64,000 nucleotides of DNA from Acidovorax radicis (GTDB lineage: Bacteria; Pseudomonadota; Gammaproteobacteria; Burkholderiales; Burkholderiaceae_C): NCBI RefSeq assembly GCF_020510705.1, contig NZ_CP075184.1, positions 2,046,001 to 2,110,000 of the forward strand, written 5' to 3'. Shown in pieces: positions 26,375-36,604 of this stretch. Under the pieces are notes generated by a model, which made no database searches, was not told the DNA's origin, and saw nothing but the letters and a program-made list of their open reading frames with translations. A program made the position numbers and the translations under genes. Within the stretch, counting starts at the first letter, position 1. Each line of letters opens with the position of its first letter.

Positions 26375-28194
26375 CTAAACAAATCCGCAATATCGCCATC
26401 ATTGCCCACGTTGACCACGGCAAGACCACCATGGTCGACCAACTGCTGCGCCAGTCCGGCACCTTCGCCGACCACGAAAAAGTGGTTGACACGGTGATGG
26501 ACAACAACGCGATTGAAAAAGAGCGTGGCATCACGATTCTGGCCAAGAACTGTGCCGTGAGCTGGGAAGGCACCCACATCAACATCGTGGACACCCCCGG
26601 TCACGCCGACTTCGGCGGAGAAGTGGAGCGCGCGCTGTCCATGGTGGACGGTGTGGTGCTGCTCATCGACGCGCAAGAAGGCCCCATGCCCCAGACGCGC
26701 TTTGTGACCAAGAAGGCGCTGGCCCTCGGTTTGAAGCCCATCGTGGTGGTGAACAAGGTGGACAAGCCAGGTGCCAACCCCGACAAGGTGGTCAACGCTG
26801 CCTTCGACCTGTTCGACAAACTGGGTGCTACCGACGAGCAGCTCGACTTCCCCGTGGTGTATGCCTCGGGCATCAATGGCTGGTCTTCTCTGGAAGAAGG
26901 CGCACCTGGCGAACAGTGGGGCCCTGACATGTCTGCATTGTTCAACACCGTGCTCAAGCATGTGCCCGCGCAGACGGGTGACCCAGCCGCCCCGCTGCAG
27001 CTGCAGATCTCCGCACTCGATTTCTCTACCTTCGTGGGCCGCATCGGCGTGGGCCGCATCAGCCAGGGCACCATCAAGCCCATGATGGATGTGCTGGTCA
27101 TGGAAGGCCCGGATGGCAAAGCCGTGAAGGGCCGTGTCAACCAGGTGCTGACGTTCCAGGGGCTCGATCGTGTGCAGGCGACCGAAGCCGGCCCTGGCGA
27201 AATCGTGCTGATCAACGGTATTGCCGACGTCGGTATTGGCGTCACCATCACCGACCCGGTGAACCCCGCGCCGCTGCCCATGCTCAAGGTGGACGAACCC
27301 ACCCTGACCATGAACTTCTGCGTGAACACCAGCCCGCTGGCCGGCCGTGAAGGCAAGTTTGTGACCAGCCGCCAGATCTGGGACCGCCTGCAAAAGGAGC
27401 TGCAACACAATGTGGCCCTGCGTGTGAAGGAAACCGACGAGGAAGGTATCTTCGAAGTGATGGGTCGTGGCGAATTGCACCTGACCATCTTGCTCGAAAA
27501 TATGCGCCGTGAAGGCTATGAACTGGCCGTGTCCAAGCCCCGCGTGGTGTTCAAGGACATCAATGGCGAAAAGCACGAGCCTATCGAGCTGGTTACCGCC
27601 GACATCGAAGAAGCCCACCAGGGTGGCGTGATGCAGGCCCTGGGCGAGCGCAAGGGCGAGCTGGTGAACATGGAGCCGGACGGCCGTGGCCGCGTGCGCC
27701 TGGAGTACCGCATTCCTGCGCGTGGCCTGATCGGCTTCACGAACGAATTCCTGAATCTAACGCGTGGTTCGGGCTTGATCGCCAACATCTTCGACAGCTA
27801 CGAGCCGCATAAGGGCGATATTGGCGGTCGCAAGAACGGTGTGCTGATCTCGATGGACGATGGTGAAATCTTCACCTACGCCCTGGGCAAGTTGGACGAC
27901 CGTGGCCGCATGTTCGTGAAGGCGAACGACCCGGTGTACGAAGGCATGATTGTGGGCATCCACAGCCGTGACAACGACCTGGTGGTGAATGCCACGCGTA
28001 CCAAGCAGCTGACCAACTTCCGCGTCTCCGGCAAGGAAGACGCGATCAAGATCACGCCGCCCATCGATGCCACGCTGGAATACGCGGTGGAGTTCATCGA
28101 GGACGACGAACTGGTCGAAATCACGCCCAAGTCGATCCGCATCCGCAAGCGCCACCTCAAGGAAAGCGACCGCAAGCGCGCAGGCCGCTCCTGA
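26371..28194 (+). CDS. typA: Ribosome-associated GTPase TypA/BipA
   Basis: 607 residues, the usual length. An EF-G-like translational GTPase with G1 [11 protein letters not shown]2 [10 protein letters not shown]3 DTPGHADFG and G4 NKVD, followed by domains II, III and V and the TypA-specific C-terminal domain. It works in ribosome assembly and stress or cold adaptation. The ATG overlaps the truB stop (ATGA), so it is translationally coupled to the operon. A terminator lies about 95 bases downstream. Confidence 0.97.
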   Translation: MTKQIRNIAIIAHVDHGKTTMVDQLLRQSGTFADHEKVVDTVMDNNAIEKERGITILAKNCAVSWEGTHINIVDTPGHADFGGEVERALSMVDGVVLLIDAQEGPMPQTRFVTKKALALGLKPIVVVNKVDKPGANPDKVVNAAFDLFDKLGATDEQLDFPVVYASGINGWSSLEEGAPGEQWGPDMSALFNTVLKHVPAQTGDPAAPLQLQISALDFSTFVGRIGVGRISQGTIKPMMDVLVMEGPDGKAVKGRVNQVLTFQGLDRVQATEAGPGEIVLINGIADVGIGVTITDPVNPAPLPMLKVDEPTLTMNFCVNTSPLAGREGKFVTSRQIWDRLQKELQHNVALRVKETDEEGIFEVMGRGELHLTILLENMRREGYELAVSKPRVVFKDINGEKHEPIELVTADIEEAHQGGVMQALGERKGELVNMEPDGRGRVRLEYRIPARGLIGFTNEFLNLTRGSGLIANIFDSYEPHKGDIGGRKNGVLISMDDGEIFTYALGKLDDRGRMFVKANDPVYEGMIVGIHSRDNDLVVNATRTKQLTNFRVSGKEDAIKITPPIDATLEYAVEFIEDDELVEITPKSIRIRKRHLKESDRKRAGRS

Positions 28195-28288
28195 GCGGGC
28201 TTGCCGGAGAGCGTCGCCTTTGTGGCGGCTTGATCCGGTAGCCGTTGTGCGCGCAAGGGCCCTTTGGTTCTTGCTGCGCGACCCGAAG

Positions 28289-28315
28289 GGCCACTGCATT
28301 GCGGTGGCCTTTTTT
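28289..28315 (+). terminator. Intrinsic terminator after typA
   Basis: GGCCAC (28289-28294) and GTGGCC (28304-28309) form a stem with an inner GC/GC pair, followed directly by six T. It closes the rimP-typA operon before the next gene. Confidence 0.75.
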
Positions 28316-28346
28316 CCATGTTGCTCCCCTTGTCTTGCAGATTCCC

Positions 28347-29222
28347 ATGTTGAAGCTCACGCATTCCCGCGCGGTTGTTCTGATGGTGGCGGTCACCCTC
28401 ATGTGGTCCATTGCGGGTGTGGTCACGCGCCATCTGGAGCACGCTCGCAGCTTTGAAGTGACTTTCTGGCGCAGCTTCTTCACGGTGCTCGCACTGCTGG
28501 TGATTCTGCCGACCTTGCAGGGACGGACCGTGTTTGTGTCCATGCGCCACAGCGGCCGCTCCCTGTGGATTTCGGGTGTGTGCTGGAGCGTGATGTTCAC
28601 CGCCTTCATGGTGGCGATCATGCTGATGCCGGTGGCCAATGTGCTGGTCACCATGGCGGTGGGCCCGCTGCTCACCGCGCTGTTTGCGCGTGTCTTTATC
28701 GGCCACCATATTGCCCCGCGCACCTGGGCCGCCATCGCCGTGGCGGGCCTGGGCATTGCGTGGATGTATGGCTCGCAAATGGCGGGCCTGCCGGTGGCCG
28801 GGACGCTGGTGGCGCTGTGTGTTCCGGTGGCGGCTGCCATCAACTGGACCGTGGTGCAGCATTCGCAGCGGCACGGTCACTCGGTGGATCTGGTGCCTGC
28901 GGTGTTGGTGGGGGCGGTGCTTTCGGTCATTGCCACTCTGCCGCTGGCCCTGCCGTTTCAGGCATCCTTGCATGACCTTGTGTTGCTGGCGTTGCTGGGC
29001 GTGGTGCAATTGGCGATCCCGTGTGTGCTGGCGGTGCGCTGTGGGCGCGTGCTCAAGGCCCCCGAGATGGCTCTGCTGGGTTTGCTGGAAGTGATTTTCG
29101 GTATCTTGCTGGCATGGGTGGGGGCAGGTGAGAAGCCCGGCGCGGCCGTGCTCACCGGCGGCGTGTTGGTCATTGGTGCGCTGGTTTTTAATGAACTGTT
29201 AGGTTGGAAGGAACAAAAATGA
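28347..29222 (+). CDS. EamA/DMT-family transporter
   Basis: 291 residues from the ATG at 28347; the longer frame from 28245 reads across the terminator. About ten hydrophobic segments arranged as two EamA repeats, with the motif MWSIAGVVTRHLEHA...FWRSFF in the first and WTVVQHSQRHGHSVDLVPAVLVG in the second (short parts quoted). Members export metabolites or amino acids; the substrate here is unknown. It overlaps the following gene by 4 bases. Confidence 0.88.
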   Translation: MLKLTHSRAVVLMVAVTLMWSIAGVVTRHLEHARSFEVTFWRSFFTVLALLVILPTLQGRTVFVSMRHSGRSLWISGVCWSVMFTAFMVAIMLMPVANVLVTMAVGPLLTALFARVFIGHHIAPRTWAAIAVAGLGIAWMYGSQMAGLPVAGTLVALCVPVAAAINWTVVQHSQRHGHSVDLVPAVLVGAVLSVIATLPLALPFQASLHDLVLLALLGVVQLAIPCVLAVRCGRVLKAPEMALLGLLEVIFGILLAWVGAGEKPGAAVLTGGVLVIGALVFNELLGWKEQK

Positions 29223-30316
29223 CGGAGACGACAGGGGTATCTGAGGTCCTGAGCGAAGTGCGTGGACAGGTTGGTTTCATCACGCTGAACCGCCCGCGCG
29301 CGCTCAATGCGTTGTCGCTGGGCATGGTGCGGGCCCTGATGGGCACGCTGCTCGCCTGGCAGAACGATGCCCATGTGCTGGCCGTGGCGATCCGCGGCAG
29401 CAACAAGGAAGGCCCATTTGGCGCCTTTTGCGCAGGGGGCGATATTCGCTTTCTGCACCAGGCGGGCAGCCAGGGCAACCCGTTGATCGAGGACTTCTTT
29501 ACCGAGGAGTACGCGCTCAACCACCTGATTCATAACTACGGCAAGCCCTACATCGCGTTCATGGATGGCATCGTGATGGGTGGCGGGATGGGCATCAGCC
29601 AGGGCGCTGCGTTGCGTGTGGTGACCGAGCGCACAAAGATGGCGATGCCCGAGACGGCCATTGGTCTGTTCCCCGATGTGGGCGGAGGGTACTTTCTGAG
29701 CCGCTGCCCAGGCCGTGTGGGTGAATGGCTGGCGCTGACCGGTGACGCCATTGGTGCCGGTGATGCCATCGAGAACCAGTTGGCCGACGGCTGTCTGCCT
29801 GCCGACCAGCAAGCTGCCGTGTGGGAAGCGTTGGGCACGCAGGGCTTTGCCAGCGGTGGCGCCGCCAAAGACTTTGTTGCTTCTAAATTAATAGCTGCTA
29901 ACGCTTTGCAGTCAAGCGTTAGAGGCCAAATTGATCAATATTTTTCGCTTCCTACCGTGGGTGAGATCGTCGCTGCGCTGGAGGCTGCCGACACCGACTG
30001 GGCACGCGCCACGGCCGCTACGCTGCGCAAGCGCTCGCCGCTGATGCTGCATGTGGTGCTGGAGCAAATCCGCCGCGCCCGTGGCATGGGCCTGGCCGAC
30101 GACTTGCGCATGGAGCGCGACATGGTGCGCCACTGTTTCTTTTTGCGCCCCGGGCAGAGCGAGACAGTGGAGGGCATCCGTGCTCTGGCCGTGGACAAGG
30201 ACCATGCGCCGCAATGGAACCCCGGCCGCATCGAGGATGTGACGCCCGAGATGGTGGCGCCGTTTTTTGTCAGCCCTTGGCCGACCCACGCACACCCCTT
30301 GGCGCAGCTCGCCTGA
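29219..30316 (+). CDS. Enoyl-CoA hydratase/isomerase family, 3-hydroxyisobutyryl-CoA hydrolase-like
   Basis: 365 residues from the ATG at 29219, which overlaps the transporter stop and has a GGAAGG site upstream. The crotonase fold shows the oxyanion-hole motifs AFCAGGDIRF and MDGIVMGGGMGI. PETAIGLFPDVGGGYFLSR is nearly identical to the signature of 3-hydroxyisobutyryl-CoA hydrolases of valine catabolism, and the ~350-residue length agrees. Between residues about 222 and 240 a copy of the interspersed repeat is read in frame (ASKLIAANALQSSVRGQID). Confidence 0.82.
   Translation: MTETTGVSEVLSEVRGQVGFITLNRPRALNALSLGMVRALMGTLLAWQNDAHVLAVAIRGSNKEGPFGAFCAGGDIRFLHQAGSQGNPLIEDFFTEEYALNHLIHNYGKPYIAFMDGIVMGGGMGISQGAALRVVTERTKMAMPETAIGLFPDVGGGYFLSRCPGRVGEWLALTGDAIGAGDAIENQLADGCLPADQQAAVWEALGTQGFASGGAAKDFVASKLIAANALQSSVRGQIDQYFSLPTVGEIVAALEAADTDWARATAATLRKRSPLMLHVVLEQIRRARGMGLADDLRMERDMVRHCFFLRPGQSETVEGIRALAVDKDHAPQWNPGRIEDVTPEMVAPFFVSPWPTHAHPLAQLA
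29884..29938 (+). repeat. Interspersed repeat, copy 4, inside the hydrolase gene
   Basis: AATAGCTGCTAACGCTTTGC then TCAAGCGTTAGAGGCCAAATTGAT; the AACGCTT/AAGCGTT arms pair. Entirely within coding sequence and translated. Confidence 0.75.
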
Positions 30317-30319
30317 CGG

Positions 30320-31258
30320 TCAGCGCTGTATCTGTGGGTACACCGCGGTGGCCAGCGCAAGCAATTGCGCGCGAGACAGCTGCCCACTGAGTGCGTAGCC
30401 GAAGCCTGCATCCACCCAATAAAACCCAGGCACCGGGCCTTCGCTGGTGAACTGAAACGCTGTTGCGGGGGCGGGCTGCGCTGATTGCAGAGGCGGGTTT
30501 GTTGTCGACGAGCCAGCAGCCGTTGCCGCAGGGGAGGCAGCGGCGCCCGCCAATGCCCCCATATACAGGGTGATGCGCTGGCCCGCGCCATTTTGGTACA
30601 TGAACTGCGCCCGCGCGCCGGTGTCGCCCGGCAACAGGCGTCCACCCACCAGCTCGTAGCCCAACGGGGTGAGCACGGGCACTTTGAGGGGCCTGTCGAG
30701 CCGTTTGGACAGCCACTGGACCAGATGGTCCTGCTGCGCGGCACCAACCTCGACGGGGTGGCGTACTTCGGGCTGGTACACGGCATGGGCTACCGCTGCC
30801 TGCTCGGCAAAACGCTGGGCCGTTGCCGCCACCAGGACACTGGGGCCACCAGACGCCGGTTTGCCGGACCCCAGCTGGAGGGTGCCGCCCGACCATTGGC
30901 CGTGGCCCGCCCATCCCAATGCAAACGCCATGAATACCGAGGCAGCCATGCCTCCCCAGCGCCACCGCTGCATTTGCTGCGCCTTGCGATGGGCCGTGCG
31001 CAGCGCGCTGGCCCGCAGCATCTCTGGCACTGGGGCGTCGAGCATGTCGGTGTGCAGTGCCTGTAACTGCTGCCGTTGTTTCTGCCACTGATCGATGGAT
31101 TCGAGCGCAGCGGAGTTTCCCTGTAACTGGGTGCGCAAGGTGGCGGCCTCGGCAGGGGTGAGGCGGCCGTCTGCCAGGGCGTGCCACGCGGCTTGATCGT
31201 CGGTATGTTCCAACGGCGGGGTGCGTGGGGATACGGAGGGTGCGAGACGGTGGGTCAT
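30320..31258 (-). CDS. Transmembrane anti-sigma factor
   Basis: 312 residues. The cytoplasmic N-terminal part (DDQAAWHALADGRLTPAEAATL) resembles the sigma-binding region of anti-ECF factors. One membrane helix follows at about 100-120 (GGMAASVFMAFALGWAG) and a periplasmic domain after it (PVLTPLGYELVGGRLLPGD, AQFMYQNGAGQRITLYMG). It is the third gene of a lipoprotein-sigma-anti-sigma operon; its start overlaps the sigma stop by 4 bases, the usual sign of a cognate pair. The signal it senses is unknown. Confidence 0.85.
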   Translation of the reverse strand: MTHRLAPSVSPRTPPLEHTDDQAAWHALADGRLTPAEAATLRTQLQGNSAALESIDQWQKQRQQLQALHTDMLDAPVPEMLRASALRTAHRKAQQMQRWRWGGMAASVFMAFALGWAGHGQWSGGTLQLGSGKPASGGPSVLVAATAQRFAEQAAVAHAVYQPEVRHPVEVGAAQQDHLVQWLSKRLDRPLKVPVLTPLGYELVGGRLLPGDTGARAQFMYQNGAGQRITLYMGALAGAAASPAATAAGSSTTNPPLQSAQPAPATAFQFTSEGPVPGFYWVDAGFGYALSGQLSRAQLLALATAVYPQIQR

Positions 31259-31821
31259 TTGAGTCGGCGCAAAGAGGCGGTACGCGCTGGCTGTTCCATC
31301 GGGGCTGGCTCGGGGCCTGGGGTGGGCGCAGGGTTGGGCGCAGCAGCTGATGGTGTGGTGTGATCCATCAGCCCGCGCAGGCGCGCACGGGCCCGTGACA
31401 GGCGTGACATGACGGTGCCCAAAGGGATCGAGAGGACGCGTGCCGTGTCCTCATAGCTCATGTCCTCCATGGCCACCAGCAGCAATACGGCCCGTTGCTC
31501 TGCGGGCAAACGCTGCAGGCAACGCTGCAGGTCCAGCGCGTCGTCCGTGGGGTTGGGTGCTCCAGCGAAATGGTCTTTGATGTCGTCGATGTCCACCGAT
31601 GCCAACATCGGTGCGCCACGGCGCTGGTTGAGGTACAGGTTGTGCATCAACGTGAACAACCAGGCCCGCAGATCTGTGCCTGTGCGCCACAGCAGCCATT
31701 TGCTGCAGGCGCGCTCCAGCGTGTCCTGCACCAGATCGTCGGCGGCCCAGGCGTCACCGGTCAGCACCCGCGCATATCTGCGCAAGCCAGGCAATTGCTC
31801 GATGACCTGGTTGCGGTTCAT
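31255..31821 (-). CDS. ECF-family RNA polymerase sigma factor
   Basis: 188 residues from the ATG at 31821; the frame to 31932 runs into the intergenic region. Sigma region 2 (DDLVQDTLERA, LRAWLFTLMHNLYLNQRR) and region 4 (LPAEQRAVLLLVAMEDMSYEDTARVLSIPLGTVMSRLSRARARL) are intact. It pairs with the overlapping anti-sigma gene. A GGGAATAAA...GTGTTTA element upstream of the operon could be its own promoter. Confidence 0.92.
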   Translation of the reverse strand: MNRNQVIEQLPGLRRYARVLTGDAWAADDLVQDTLERACSKWLLWRTGTDLRAWLFTLMHNLYLNQRRGAPMLASVDIDDIKDHFAGAPNPTDDALDLQRCLQRLPAEQRAVLLLVAMEDMSYEDTARVLSIPLGTVMSRLSRARARLRGLMDHTTPSAAAPNPAPTPGPEPAPMEQPARTASLRRLK

Positions 31822-31856
31822 GTGGTGGGCAGGGGGGGCTGCAGCCGTGCCAGCGC

Positions 31857-32231
31857 TTAAGGACGCGCCGCGTGCCAGACCTGGTTCACACCGTCGCCGG
31901 TCTTGTCGCCGGGTTTTGCGTCCTTGGCCCAAAAATACAGAGGCTTGCCCTTGTACGCCAGTTGGGTTTTTCCGTCGTCACGGGTCACGATGCTGTAGTT
32001 GCTGTCGGGTGCCTTGCTGGCCATGAGCGGCGGCCAGTTGGTGGCGCAAGGGCCGTTGCACACGGATTTGCCGCTGCCTGCTGCGTCGCGGTCAAAGGTG
32101 TAAAGCGTCATGCCGCTGGCGCCAACGAGTACGCCATCCATGGCCTTTACGGGCGCTTCGGACATGGCAGCGCAGCCAGCCATGCCAGCCACGGCGACGA
32201 GTGCTGCAGCCATCGATACAAATTTCTTCAT
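31857..32231 (-). CDS. Small lipoprotein with COG4315-type repeats
   Basis: 124 residues from the ATG at 32231, behind a CTGGAGAAA site. Lipoprotein signal ends MAGC (Cys20). The mature part has the DGVLVGASGMTLYTFDRDAAG block with a C..PCATNWPPL segment and a second LAYKGKPLYFWAKD block, the secreted repeat of unknown function (PF03640/COG4315). It lies 35 bases upstream of the sigma gene on the same strand and is likely co-transcribed and a target of that sigma factor. Confidence 0.85.
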   Translation of the reverse strand: MKKFVSMAAALVAVAGMAGCAAMSEAPVKAMDGVLVGASGMTLYTFDRDAAGSGKSVCNGPCATNWPPLMASKAPDSNYSIVTRDDGKTQLAYKGKPLYFWAKDAKPGDKTGDGVNQVWHAARP

Positions 32232-32289
32232 GGGTTTCTCCAGGGTGTGGTGGGTGCAGGCGGGCACCAATGCTTGCCTTGCACCTGCA

Positions 32290-32318
32290 TAAACACAGAG
32301 GCATGGCGGTTTATTCCC
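32290..32318 (-). promoter_or_regulatory. Candidate ECF-sigma promoter of the lipoprotein/sigma operon
   Basis: On the minus strand GGGAATAAA (32310-32318), 13 bases, then GTGTTTA (32290-32296), about 59 bases before the lipoprotein start. It looks like an ECF promoter with an AATAAA-type -35. Inferred from position and form. Confidence 0.4.
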
Positions 32319-32419
32319 GTAGGTACCTAATAAATTCTGCCAGTTGACGGTTGGGGCTGTGCTTACTTTGGTTCGGCGTGTCGCCCACGCACCCGCATTG
32401 ACCCCAGGGGGCTTGCGCT

Positions 32420-32703
32420 TGCATCGAGATTTCTTCGGGAAGTTCACCCAAGCAGAGCGGAGGGGTCAGCCCTGCGAGCATGCCGACGCCCGTCGCGCCT
32501 TGCTCCGTCCAGTCGTTCTTGCACCAGGGCATGCTGGACGGCCTAAGAACACCTACGACTCTATTGCAGCGTTCTCGGCCGCAGACTTCACCGAGGACCT
32601 CAAGAGCTTCGACGTGCCCAGGTTGGTCATCCACGGCGATGGCGATCAGATCGTGCCGATTGAAGCATCAGGCCGCGCTTTAGCCACACGGGTCAAGATG
32701 TGA
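32420..32703 (+). pseudogene. Decayed alpha/beta-hydrolase (non-haem haloperoxidase-like) 3' fragment
   Basis: Pieces of a haloperoxidase-type hydrolase appear in different frames: [11 protein letters not shown] in one frame (about 32510-32543), then after a one-base loss [18 protein letters not shown] and [13 protein letters not shown] in another, ending with a TGA at 32701-32703. The latter includes the family's catalytic-Asp strand. The 5' half with the nucleophile elbow is absent. No function expected. Confidence 0.7.
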
Positions 32704-32789
32704 GTTGAGTACAAGGGCGTGGCATAGGTAAGCGCTTCAAACTCGCCATTGCAGCCGGGGGTAAGGACGGGCCTGCAAAGCCCTTCTCA

Positions 32790-33263
32790 TCAGCGGCTGC
32801 GGCTCTTCATGGCGCGCTCCACCTCGCGTTTGCCTTCGCGGTCCTTGATGGTGTCGCGTTTGTCGTGCTCGGCCTTGCCTTTCGCCAAAGCGATTTCGCA
32901 TTTCACGAAACCATTTTTCCAGTGCAGGTTCAAGGGCACCAGGGTGAAGCCTTTTTGCTCCACTTTGCCAATCAGGTGCTCAATGTCGGCCTTCCTGAGT
33001 AGCAGTTTTTTGGTGCGCGCAGCTTCGGGGCTGACATGGGTGGAGGCGGTCTTGAGCGCATTGATCTGGCAGCCGAGCAGGAATAGCTCGCCCTCGCGAA
33101 TCAGCACATACCCATCGGTCAGCTGCACCTTGCCTTCGCGCAGCGCCTTGACCTCCCAGCCGTGCAGCACCATGCCCGCCTCGTAGCGTTCCTCGAAGAA
33201 ATAGTTGTAGGCCGCTTTCTTGTTGTCGGCAATGCGGGCAGTAGGATCGGGTTTTTTGGCCAT
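32790..33263 (-). CDS. smpB: SsrA (tmRNA)-binding protein SmpB
   Basis: 157 residues. SmpB delivers tmRNA to stalled ribosomes. Family blocks [40 protein letters not shown] and the basic C-terminal tail ([20 protein letters not shown]) are all present. It is divergent from ratA, the arrangement common in proteobacteria. The tmRNA gene itself is not in the window. Confidence 0.97.
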   Translation of the reverse strand: MAKKPDPTARIADNKKAAYNYFFEERYEAGMVLHGWEVKALREGKVQLTDGYVLIREGELFLLGCQINALKTASTHVSPEAARTKKLLLRKADIEHLIGKVEQKGFTLVPLNLHWKNGFVKCEIALAKGKAEHDKRDTIKDREGKREVERAMKSRSR

Positions 33264-33398
33264 GGGGAATTAGATGCGGCGCAAACCGGGAGTTGAAAGG
33301 CCTCCCTACAATTGTCGTGGTCTGGCTCACGTGATTCTAATTTCCTCTGGCAGTCGAACTTCGTTGACCGCGTTGCGATGGCCAGAATCCCTGTCTGC

Positions 33399-33839
33399 AT
33401 GAAAACCGTCCAAAAGTCCGTCCTGATCTGGTATAGCCCTGAAGAAATGTTTGCGCTGGTCACTGGCGTGGAGCAATACCCCCAGTTTTTACCGTGGTGT
33501 GATCGCTCTGCCGTGCTTGAGCGCACGGCCGACAGCATGACCGCCGAGGTGGGTATTGCCCTTGGAGGCATCCACCAAACGTTTGTGACCAAAAATACGC
33601 ACGAAGTGGGGCGGCGGGTGCAGATGCATTTGGTCAAGGGGCCGTTTTCACGGCTCGATGGTGATTGGCATTTTTATCCGGTCGGTGACGGCACGCAGCG
33701 GGCGTGCAAGGTCGAGCTGCTTCTCAACTACGGGTTTGCCAGTGCCGCGCTGGCCGCGCTCGTGGGGCCGGTGTTTGACCGCATTGCCGGGAGCATGGTC
33801 GATGCTTTCGTGAAGCGGGCAGAGCAGGTCTATGGCTGA
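33399..33839 (+). CDS. ratA: Type II toxin-antitoxin RatA-family / coenzyme Q-binding START-domain protein
   Basis: 146 residues from the ATG at 33399 (MKTVQKSVLIWYSPEEMFALV). The START/SRPBCC fold is recognisable by EQYPQFLPWCDRS and GPFSRLDGDWHF. In E. coli RatA was reported to inhibit 70S association; in other organisms the homologue (COQ10) assists ubiquinone function, so the toxin name should be taken lightly. The next gene overlaps by 8 bases, as in E. coli ratA-ratB(rnfH). Confidence 0.9.
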   Translation: MKTVQKSVLIWYSPEEMFALVTGVEQYPQFLPWCDRSAVLERTADSMTAEVGIALGGIHQTFVTKNTHEVGRRVQMHLVKGPFSRLDGDWHFYPVGDGTQRACKVELLLNYGFASAALAALVGPVFDRIAGSMVDAFVKRAEQVYG

Positions 33840-34245
33840 TAGGGCCCGGGGCCTGGCCCCTTTGCAGGTGACGCAGGTGATGCAGGTGACGGTGGTTGTG
33901 TGTGTTGCCCCGCGAGAAACCCAGGAGCAGGTTTTGCAACTGCCCGTGGGCTCTACAGTAGGGGACGCCCTGGATGCGTTGGGTTCGTTAGCGGCTATTG
34001 GTGGCGATACGCTGCAGTCGAAGAATCCAAGGCACAGTGACGCAGTGCCGCCCTCGGTGCTTGTGGGTGTTTGGGGCCGCGTTGTCGATCGCAATGTATT
34101 GCTGGGGCATCTTGATCGACTGGAGATCTATCGGCCACTGACCGTAGACCCCAAGGTGGCTCGCCGGGAGCGGTTTGCCCGCCAGGGCGCCCGAACCACC
34201 GGCCTGTTTGCGAACCGCCGGGACGGAGGTAAATCGGGTTATTGA
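33832..34245 (+). CDS. rnfH: RnfH/RatB family ubiquitin-like protein
   Basis: 137 residues. A small beta-grasp protein of the UPF0125 family: VTVVVCVAPRETQEQVLQL, ALDALGS and VGVWGRVVDRN...LRDGDRVEIYRPL-type ending (here LDRLEIYRPLTVDPK). It is coupled to ratA. Function is not settled in any organism. The ~25 C-terminal residues (ARTTGLFANRRDGGKSGY) form a basic tail. Confidence 0.9.
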   Translation: MADRARGLAPLQVTQVMQVTVVVCVAPRETQEQVLQLPVGSTVGDALDALGSLAAIGGDTLQSKNPRHSDAVPPSVLVGVWGRVVDRNVLLGHLDRLEIYRPLTVDPKVARRERFARQGARTTGLFANRRDGGKSGY

Positions 34246-34313
34246 TGGCCGAGTTGTTGGGGCGCGTTCTGCCAAGCCGTGCCGGACATCCTCGCGCAGT
34301 GGGTCGCAGCGGA

Positions 34314-34838
34314 TCAGCGCACGCAGTCTGACGCGACGATCCCGTCAATCCGTTTGGCTTCCGCAGCGCGTGCCGGTCCATCCAGGAATATGCGTTCGCC
34401 TTGGGCATTTGCTTGGGTAATGGGCTTGCCCGCATCAAACGCGGCCTTCGCAGCCTTTGCACGGGTGCAGTTTTCAGCCTTGGCCTTGGCCACCTTTTCG
34501 TCTTCTGCCTTCTTTTTAGCGGCTTCGGCGGCCTCTGCCTGGGCCTTCTTTTCTTCCAGCTCCTTGTCTTTGCCAGTGCCGGGAGCGCTGGCGGCCGGTT
34601 TGGGTGCGGCGGCCGCGGTTGGTGCCGCGTCCGGGTCCACCGGCACGGCTACGCGCGAACTGTTGGCGGGGCGGTTTCCGCCAGGCTGTTTGAGAACGTT
34701 CTTGTCAGGGATTTCCTGTGGTGGCGGGCGGTCGCTGAAGACCTTGCGTCCGTCCTTGTCGATCCACTGCCATTGGGCGGCTGCGCCCATGGCCCAGGTG
34801 CAGGCCACAGCCAGCAGCAGAAGCTTGTGCATTTTCAT
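34314..34838 (-). CDS. DUF4124-domain exported protein
   Basis: 174 residues from the ATG at 34838 (MKMHKLLLL). A signal peptide ends at about AAAQ, then the DUF4124 hallmark WQWIDKDGRKVFSDRPPPQEIP. The remainder is a Pro/Ala-rich linker and a long charged, probably coiled-coil segment (KDKELEEKKAQAEAAEAAKKK), with a Cys pair near the end. A cell-envelope protein common in betaproteobacteria, without a known function. Convergent with rnfH. Confidence 0.85.
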   Translation of the reverse strand: MKMHKLLLLAVACTWAMGAAAQWQWIDKDGRKVFSDRPPPQEIPDKNVLKQPGGNRPANSSRVAVPVDPDAAPTAAAAPKPAASAPGTGKDKELEEKKAQAEAAEAAKKKAEDEKVAKAKAENCTRAKAAKAAFDAGKPITQANAQGERIFLDGPARAAEAKRIDGIVASDCVR

Positions 34839-35022
34839 GCGAACGAGTTTATCCGTCCGGCTCGTCACCCGCCAGCGTATGAGCGCCGGGGTTGCCTTTG
34901 GACAACGCGTCGCTGGGGTTTCATGTCAGTGGGAATGTCGGCCGCAGGGCGATATATGACAAATGACGAGCGGATCTGATTTTCATATGGACCGCCAACT
35001 GAATGCGTGTGCCCGCTGCTGA

Positions 35023-36534
<1,512 letters not shown>

Positions 36535-36550
36535 TTTTTCAGCAACTACA

Positions 36551-36590
36551 GGCCCGAACCCACTTTCCAAGTGTTCGGGCCTTTGTCTTT
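36551..36590 (+). terminator. Terminator hairpin between guaB and guaA
   Basis: GGCCCGAAC (36551-36559) pairs perfectly with GTTCGGGCC (36573-36581), followed by TTTGTCTTTT. It could separate or attenuate guaA expression relative to guaB. Confidence 0.7.
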
Positions 36591-36604
36591 TCCTGTCGCC
36601 CATC

